Shown piece by piece: positions 59,119 to 64,000 of a DNA stretch of 64,000 bases. The first letter of the stretch is position 1. The number at the start of each line of letters is the position of its first letter. The notes below the pieces were generated by a model. That model saw only the letters and a program-made list of their open reading frames with translations. It was not told where the DNA came from and ran no database searches. The DNA is from a virus. Location: IMG/VR virus record IMGVR_UViG_3300035698_022838, positions 98,881 to 162,880 of that record. One strand, written 5' to 3'. A program made the translations under genes and the position numbers.

Positions 59119-60149
59119 AAATTTAAAAATTTTAATATAGCCTTTAGATTTACCTCTTCTGTATTCGACATATAATGAACTAATGGATTATTGTCATACG
59201 TATCTAAATACGGCTCAAGTTTTCTTATCATTATAGGTAATCCCCAGGATAGTGATTCTTTTATTGTAATTGGGTTTAGTTCCCATATACTATTGAAAAC
59301 AAATAAATCCACTGCGCTATAGAACTTATCAGTATCATCAGATTCACCCCATAATATACAATTCTTTGGAAGGTCCTGTATTAATGGCTCCCAATATTCA
59401 GCAAAATTAGCAGCAGTATTACCTATGAAATGAAATTCAATCGGATAATCAATTAGTGCTTTTGCATATCTTATTAATTCACCTTGATTTTTACCTGGTG
59501 TAAATAACCCAACATTAATAATATGTTTTTTATTTGGATCAAGGCCTAAAGAAGTTAATGCATTGGTTCTATCAGGTCTTTTAAAAGCATTTATTGGGTA
59601 TTCTAGTATATCCATAGGTACACCAAGATGTTCGAATTTATTAACCATCCATTGGTTAACCATTATAAATTTGTCTGGTCTATATAATTTATCATTAGGG
59701 GATGCATTTGAACTGTGGCATGTCTCGTATATAAAATATGGTCTATCTAAAGAATATATTTTTTCTATGATTTTATCATCAATAAAGAATTCAACAAAAT
59801 CATCAAAATGTATTATATCTGGACAAATTTCTTCGATTAGGTCTAATATTTGATTCTTATCCTTACCCATACATGTAAATTTATCTCCTAATAAGTCTCT
59901 TATTCTATTTCTCTGAACTGCATATATTTCAGCAGTATTTGAATATTGTATACAATAAACCTCAGCATTCTCACTTAATATTTCTATTTTCTTATATAAA
60001 TATTGAGGCATTCCTCCGGTTGATAAGTGAGGAGCTACAAAAAGAATTCTGGGTTTATTACCAGAAATAGCTGATATGGATTTCTCGAGTTTACTTAGAG
60101 TCCGTGAAATATCATATTTGGTTTTTCTTAGTATATTGGATTGATCCAT
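59109..60149 (-). CDS. GT4-like glycosyltransferase
   Basis: The protein has 346 residues. The N-terminal domain starts RILFVAPHLSTGGMPQYLYK, the nucleotide-sugar family GT4 opening. The C-terminal domain has INVGLFTPGKNQGELIRYAK and FYSAVDLFVFNSIWELNPIT followed by IKESLSWGLP, with the E-x7-E donor-binding motif. It would transfer a sugar from a nucleotide donor with retention. It is one base after the 88-residue gene and overlaps the heptosyltransferase-like gene. Substrate unknown; virion fibre or host polysaccharide are both possible. Confidence 0.82.
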   Translation of the reverse strand: MDQSNILRKTKYDISRTLSKLEKSISAISGNKPRILFVAPHLSTGGMPQYLYKKIEILSENAEVYCIQYSNTAEIYAVQRNRIRDLLGDKFTCMGKDKNQILDLIEEICPDIIHFDDFVEFFIDDKIIEKIYSLDRPYFIYETCHSSNASPNDKLYRPDKFIMVNQWMVNKFEHLGVPMDILEYPINAFKRPDRTNALTSLGLDPNKKHIINVGLFTPGKNQGELIRYAKALIDYPIEFHFIGNTAANFAEYWEPLIQDLPKNCILWGESDDTDKFYSAVDLFVFNSIWELNPITIKESLSWGLPIMIRKLEPYLDTYDNNPLVHYMSNTEEVNLKAILKFLNLCK

Positions 60150-60416
60150 TTATACTTTATGATAAATATTAGTTTCAAAATCTAATCTACCTTCCCCATA
60201 TTTAGCAACAATTTCATTTATTTTTGCTTTTTCCTTTTCTTCAAGTACACTAGATTGAATCAATACAAGATCGAGTTCATCATTAAGATCTTTAGTTATT
60301 ATATGTTTTTTAATATTTAATCTACCAACAGTTTCTATGTTTATTAAGATCTCCTCTCTTAATGTGCTAATTGAATTTATTTCCTCTTGGGTAAGTTTTA
60401 CTTCTTTTTCTTCCAT
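60150..60416 (-). CDS. Hypothetical small helical protein
   Basis: The protein has 88 residues, a helical charged chain ending in VAKYGEGRLDFETNIYHKV. This K-Y-G-E-G-x-L/D-x-x-T ending is a pattern I associate with small coiled-coil proteins of other tailed phages. It lies between the tail-fibre region and the glycosyltransferases. Function is unknown. Confidence 0.6.
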   Translation of the reverse strand: MEEKEVKLTQEEINSISTLREEILINIETVGRLNIKKHIITKDLNDELDLVLIQSSVLEEKEKAKINEIVAKYGEGRLDFETNIYHKV

Positions 60417-60479
60417 AATTAATTTTTCTTATTATATGGTAATTCATTAATAAGATTTCATTATAGATTAAAAAATAAT

Positions 60480-61028
60480 TTAAGTTAAATAATCATCAAA
60501 TATATCATAAGCCTCTACAGCTTCTATTTGAGCTCTAACTATATCTACTAAAGTATTAACCTGAGCATATGTAGTTTTGGTTTGAATAGTTTCAAAGAAT
60601 TGTTTTCTTTTATCCCTTGCAGTATTTCTAATCTTATTAAGTCTGGTAATATTAACTCCGCAATTACTATCTGCAATATATGAATCATAAGCTTCTCTGG
60701 TAAGATTTATAATATCATTAATCATTCCTACTATTTCTCTTGCGCGACTTTTCTTATATTCTGTTAAAGTTATACCATCATATATTGATTTCTGAGTTCT
60801 TGTAAAAGTATCAGCTTGGTTATCATAAGTAACAGGTCCATAGATATAATCAGGGAGTAAAACCTCTATTACAACTAAACGAAATCCTTCATCACTTATA
60901 ATAGATGGATGTGCTGATCTAAAATTATATATAACCGCACCATCATTTTTTTTCCATTTTAAAGGTAATCTATGATATACTTTAAGTCCTTGTGTCCAAT
61001 CTGCTAAATTTTTTAATCTTGCGTACAT
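60480..61028 (-). CDS. Hypothetical tail-fibre-region protein
   Basis: The protein has 182 residues. The N-terminal half is strand-rich (KVYHRLPLKWKKNDGAVIYN) and the C-terminal half helical (TRLNKIRNTARDKRKQFFET). It follows the propeller-like fibre gene by 14 bp. It could be a fibre connector or assembly factor; no family is recognised. Confidence 0.55.
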   Translation of the reverse strand: MYARLKNLADWTQGLKVYHRLPLKWKKNDGAVIYNFRSAHPSIISDEGFRLVVIEVLLPDYIYGPVTYDNQADTFTRTQKSIYDGITLTEYKKSRAREIVGMINDIINLTREAYDSYIADSNCGVNITRLNKIRNTARDKRKQFFETIQTKTTYAQVNTLVDIVRAQIEAVEAYDIFDDYLT

Positions 61029-61042
61029 AATATATTAATTTT

Positions 61043-62149
61043 TTAATACCAAGCCCTATTATACTGTTGTAACATTATAGTACCTGTATCTGGAGACCAT
61101 GAGGTGCTAGGGGTTCTGTCAGTTTCACTTACACCTAAATCATCACTATAATATAGTTTATCATCACCACTTTTAACATACATTATATGATTACCATCTC
61201 TTGACATAAATACAGCATGTCTATATAATCCATTAATAGCATTACCATCACATACAGAGTTACTAGTATCCATATTTACCAGCCATTCTACAGTATTATC
61301 ATCGTCAGTCACTAAAAATGTTTCTGTACTACCTTGCTGTGTCATTGTCGTTGCATTATTAGCTTCCCAATATTTATTATCAGTAGATGCATATCCATAT
61401 ACGTTATTTTTTAAAGCATATGTCTGACCCACACCAGATTGGACTTTACTATACATTGTACCAAATCCCATTACATTAGACCACCTTACTTGAGTTTCCC
61501 AATCAGTTTCACCAGCCATCCAACCAGATTCATCAGGCGATATACCTATACCACGATAAGCACCCCAACTACCGTTAGAATAACCCATACTCCAACTACT
61601 TTCATCTAAATAATTACTGTTTTGAGCAATACCCTTACCCCGACTACCAGTATATGTATACTCACCTGAACGTGACATACCCGACCTTGCACTACCACCA
61701 TATTTAGTACTATACATCACAGAATCTGGCATATTATACCAACCATCTGTCGGATTATAAAATCTCTGACGTGCCGCTAGCGCTGACTGTGAACTATCAC
61801 TACCAAGTGCTATATAGTCTCCATCATCAGATAGCGCAGCATTTGCACAACTAGTTGGTGCTGTGGTATTACTCCAACTAATACCACCATTCGTTGTCCA
61901 ATAAAATGTCATATTACTTGCACTAGTTCCACCTGTATACCAACCAATACCTGAATTACCACCAACAAACCCAGCTCTATGTAAATGTGTATAAGTTGCG
62001 TAATTATCATCAGTTTCAAAATAATCATCTGACCAATGAACGGTAGTTGCGTTTGTTTCAATAACTACAAATTCTTTATAGTCCACGGGAGGAGCTACTC
62101 CTCCAGTACCACTCAAAAATAATTTTTCTACTCCTATACTTGGTATCAT
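61043..62149 (-). CDS. Tail fibre protein with BNR/propeller-like repeats
   Basis: The protein has 368 residues, rich in Ser, Gly, Trp, Tyr and Asn. Asp-box-like segments recur (WTTNGGISWSNTT; WSDDYFETDD; YYSDDLGVSE), the S/D-x-D/G-G-x-x-W form of sialidase-type beta-propellers. Short GYxxG-type turns separate strands. It likely forms a receptor-binding or glycan-binding head of a fibre. It lies 3 bp after the 180-residue fibre gene. Confidence 0.65.
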   Translation of the reverse strand: MIPSIGVEKLFLSGTGGVAPPVDYKEFVVIETNATTVHWSDDYFETDDNYATYTHLHRAGFVGGNSGIGWYTGGTSASNMTFYWTTNGGISWSNTTAPTSCANAALSDDGDYIALGSDSSQSALAARQRFYNPTDGWYNMPDSVMYSTKYGGSARSGMSRSGEYTYTGSRGKGIAQNSNYLDESSWSMGYSNGSWGAYRGIGISPDESGWMAGETDWETQVRWSNVMGFGTMYSKVQSGVGQTYALKNNVYGYASTDNKYWEANNATTMTQQGSTETFLVTDDDNTVEWLVNMDTSNSVCDGNAINGLYRHAVFMSRDGNHIMYVKSGDDKLYYSDDLGVSETDRTPSTSWSPDTGTIMLQQYNRAWY

Positions 62150-62152
62150 ATT

Positions 62153-62695
62153 TTATCCTTCTTGGTTTATAGTACCCCACACAATTTCAGAACCACTGGT
62201 TGCACCAGCACAATATAATACAATTAAATTAGGGGAAGCCGTAGCGTAGGTTCCAGAAATTATATCAACATAAGCAGGTAATGTTAGAGATTCATCTCCT
62301 GAAATAGTAAGTGTAATTGTTTTATTAACCCTTAAATTACTAAATGTTAATGTTGTACTACCAGTTAAATCTTTAGTAAACTGCATAGCAGTATCCCAAT
62401 CAACAGCACTAGCAGAAATAAGAGCTGATCCAACGAGATCAGTATCTAAATCATCAAACTCAACAAGTCCACTTGCTGTTAAAGAAACCCATGCTCCATC
62501 TTCATAACCTTGAAAATTATTTAATGTATTATCATATAATATCATACCACTTACTCCGGTAAGTAAATTTTTTTCACTAGTACTCATTCTAGGTATTAAT
62601 ATGGCTCCTCTAGTGGAATCAACTTGAAATTCAACATTATCTGCAATTCCAGTAATACAATTAATACCAACACTTCCCGATATTATATAAGGCAT
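62153..62695 (-). CDS. Tail fibre component
   Basis: The protein has 180 residues. RGAILIPRMSTSEKNLLTG and MILYDNTLNNFQGYEDGAW form the strand-turn motif that starts many phage fibre and collar proteins. The C-terminal part is a Thr/Ser/Gly-rich beta domain (GDESLTLPAYVDIISGTYAT). AATATATA and TATAAATA lie at 62706-62721 on this strand, just upstream. It is probably a fibre shaft or connector. Confidence 0.65.
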   Translation of the reverse strand: MPYIISGSVGINCITGIADNVEFQVDSTRGAILIPRMSTSEKNLLTGVSGMILYDNTLNNFQGYEDGAWVSLTASGLVEFDDLDTDLVGSALISASAVDWDTAMQFTKDLTGSTTLTFSNLRVNKTITLTISGDESLTLPAYVDIISGTYATASPNLIVLYCAGATSGSEIVWGTINQEG

Positions 62696-62721
62696 TTTAT
62701 TTAATTATTTATACTATATAT

Positions 62722-64000
62722 TTAATATGTTTCTGTATATCTAACATACGCTACGACTTGGAGGTTATGAAATCCTAGATTTTCAGTAACAGCTATATTT
62801 AATTCATTAGCTACAATAGTAATTGATGTACTTAACTGATTATTATTATCCTCAGCTACTATCATTTCAGTAACACTACCAACAATTTCTGCACTTACTG
62901 TATCATATTTAGCCGCACCGTGATATGTTCTAAATGATAAATCTCCACCTGATGTTTTTACTATCATCTGTATTTCAAATCCGATAAACCACTTATTTGG
63001 AACTGTTATTCTATCACCTGCACTATTAATAAATATAGACGTAGTCGCATTTTTAAGAATTGTACCTGAGTATATTACCTGATTTGTTTGTGTATCACCA
63101 GCAGCTGCAAACTTTGTGTTTGAATGTGATATACTATTTTCATCTTTACCTTTTGCTTCAGAACCCATTAAAAGAGCAAGAGGAACTGATGTACTTTCCT
63201 TTACTGGATATACGGTATTCCCAATTGTTGTGGTAGTTACAAATTTGGTATATGTATTACCAGTTCCACTAATAGCAGCTGAATTACCACTTGTTCCTGA
63301 AGAACCACTAGAGCCTGCAATACCACTTGTTCCTGAAGAACCACTAGAGCCTGCAATACCACTTGTTCCTGAAGAACCTGAAGAGCCTGCAATACCACTT
63401 GTTCCTGAAGAACCTGAAGAGCCTGCAATACCACTTGTTCCTGAAGAGCCTGAAGAGCCTGAAATACCACTTGTTCCTGAAGAACCTTCGTATCCATGTG
63501 CTACCCAAGATATGGTGTATATTTCACCTTGACTTAAACTATTATTAGCAACAAGATATGTTTCAAATACCCATTCGTACCATGTACCATATTGCCAATA
63601 TTCAGTTAACTTCCATAAACCTAAAATATCACTACTACCTACTTGATATAGCTCAATATAAATTTCAGAACCAGCATCAAAAAACTCTTTTTCTGCGTTA
63701 AACCATTTACTATAATCAGCAGTATCCTCATTTTCACTATGTATACAGATATTTGTTATATCAGAAATAAGATCATAATTTGCGGTAAAATAAGTTGAAC
63801 CAGGGTCAGCAGTTGCTCCAGCACCATTATAAACCCATCTACCTGAGTTTGAACTATCCATACCTTCAACTCCAGGAGAGCCAGTATTACCACTAGACCC
63901 GCTAGAACCACTTGTTCCTGAAGAACCACTAGAACCTGCAATACCACTTGTTCCTGAAGAACCACTAGAACCTGCAATACCACTTGTTCCTGAAGAACCA
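62722..64000 (-). CDS. Collagen-like tail fibre protein (5' end outside window)
   Basis: The frame is open from the stop at 62722 to the right edge, over 426 codons; an internal ATG at 63861 is not the real start. Two tracts of GSSGTSGIAGSS repeats flank a 125-residue globular domain (Trp/Tyr-rich). The second tract is followed by a beta-rich C-terminal domain of about 190 residues ending VAYVRYTETY. Gly-x-y triplets suggest a trimeric collagen-like shaft. It lies first in the visible fibre cluster. The N-terminus, probably the tail attachment region, is not seen. Confidence 0.75.
   Translation of the reverse strand, partial: GSSGTSGIAGSSGSSGTSGIAGSSGSSGTSGSSGSSGNTGSPGVEGMDSSNSGRWVYNGAGATADPGSTYFTANYDLISDITNICIHSENEDTADYSKWFNAEKEFFDAGSEIYIELYQVGSSDILGLWKLTEYWQYGTWYEWVFETYLVANNSLSQGEIYTISWVAHGYEGSSGTSGISGSSGSSGTSGIAGSSGSSGTSGIAGSSGSSGTSGIAGSSGSSGTSGIAGSSGSSGTSGNSAAISGTGNTYTKFVTTTTIGNTVYPVKESTSVPLALLMGSEAKGKDENSISHSNTKFAAAGDTQTNQVIYSGTILKNATTSIFINSAGDRITVPNKWFIGFEIQMIVKTSGGDLSFRTYHGAAKYDTVSAEIVGSVTEMIVAEDNNNQLSTSITIVANELNIAVTENLGFHNLQVVAYVRYTETY
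63285..63489 (-). repeat. 36-bp collagen-like tandem repeat, inner tract
   Basis: Five full copies and a partial copy of a 36-bp unit encode GSSGTSGIAGSS-type triplets. Copies differ at a few positions (ACTAGAG or TGAAGAG), so the tract is slightly diverged. Confidence 0.9.
63902..64000 (-). repeat. 36-bp collagen-like tandem repeat, edge tract
   Basis: At least two full copies and a partial copy of the same 36-bp unit as 63285-63489 run off the right edge of the window. Copies here are more uniform than in the inner tract. Confidence 0.88.

Noticed and set aside
63285-63489. CRISPR-like regular repeats
   Set aside because: The 36-bp units are directly adjacent with no spacers and encode Gly-x-y protein repeats.
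63237-63497. Minus-strand ORF with VLQEQVVLQA repeats
   Set aside because: It is a frame-shifted reading of the same collagen-like repeats; the Gly/Ser frame is the real one.
63116-63532. Plus-strand ORF with Pro/Glu repeats
   Set aside because: It is the reverse reading of the collagen-like 36-bp repeats.

Overview
The window is part of the genome of a T4-like contractile-tailed phage. It carries recognisable homologues of T4 gp4, gp14, gp16, gp17, gp18, gp19 (two copies), gp20 (two copies), gp21 fused to a gp22-like scaffold, gp23, gp26/gp51, gp30 (ligase), gp44, gp62, gp55 and RNase H. The DNA is AT-rich and nearly all genes lie on the minus strand, packed with 1-15 bp gaps or short overlaps. 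Only two genes (2913-3644 and 12351-13052) are on the plus strand. No tRNA, rRNA, CRISPR array or insertion sequence was seen. Many structural genes (major capsid, scaffold, sheath, terminase, portal) have A/T-rich leaders without a clear Shine-Dalgarno sequence. That pattern is usual for Bacteroidota, so the host may belong there; this is inference.

Layout in the direction of transcription, right to left. 64000-60480: tail fibre genes, including a collagen-like fibre cut by the window edge. 60416-57925: a small gene and two glycosyltransferases, one resembling autotransporter heptosyltransferases. 57874-45394: gp14-like neck protein, small and large terminase, sheath, two tail tubes, a gp26/gp51-like overlapping pair and a possible tape-measure-type protein. 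45299-42223: dCMP deaminase, an ECF-like sigma factor, a membrane protein and a PD-(D/E)XK nuclease. 42101-36316: membrane proteins, a pair of related virion-type proteins, a long low-complexity protein with a possible -1 frameshift extension, and the gp55-like late sigma factor. 36306-31978: gp4-like head completion protein, an unknown gene and two tandem portals. 31876-22980: replication and repair genes (ligase, clamp loader, dNMP kinase, RNase H, UVR-domain protein, UVDE-fold protein, exonuclease) with small unknown genes. 22977-15011: two small genes, nucleotidyltransferase, a large unknown protein, protease-scaffold fusion and major capsid protein. 14917-1: a two-domain peptidoglycan hydrolase, coiled-coil proteins, a kinase, asparagine synthetase, a glycosyltransferase-like protein and several unknowns.

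Two patterns cut across the map. First, about ten otherwise unrelated proteins (548-25245) begin with a short leader containing an aromatic/acidic core and usually ending in [I/L/V]-x-E before S, G, A or K. This resembles the capsid-targeting leader and gp21 cleavage site of T4 internal head proteins. It suggests that a set of proteins, including a nucleotidyltransferase and a peptidoglycan hydrolase, is packaged in the prohead, trimmed by the 16734-18767 protease and perhaps ejected into the host. Second, the octamer GATATATA recurs on the minus strand 20-45 bp before the first gene of at least twelve units, often just after a terminator hairpin. It is a good candidate for the late promoter read by the gp55-like sigma factor.
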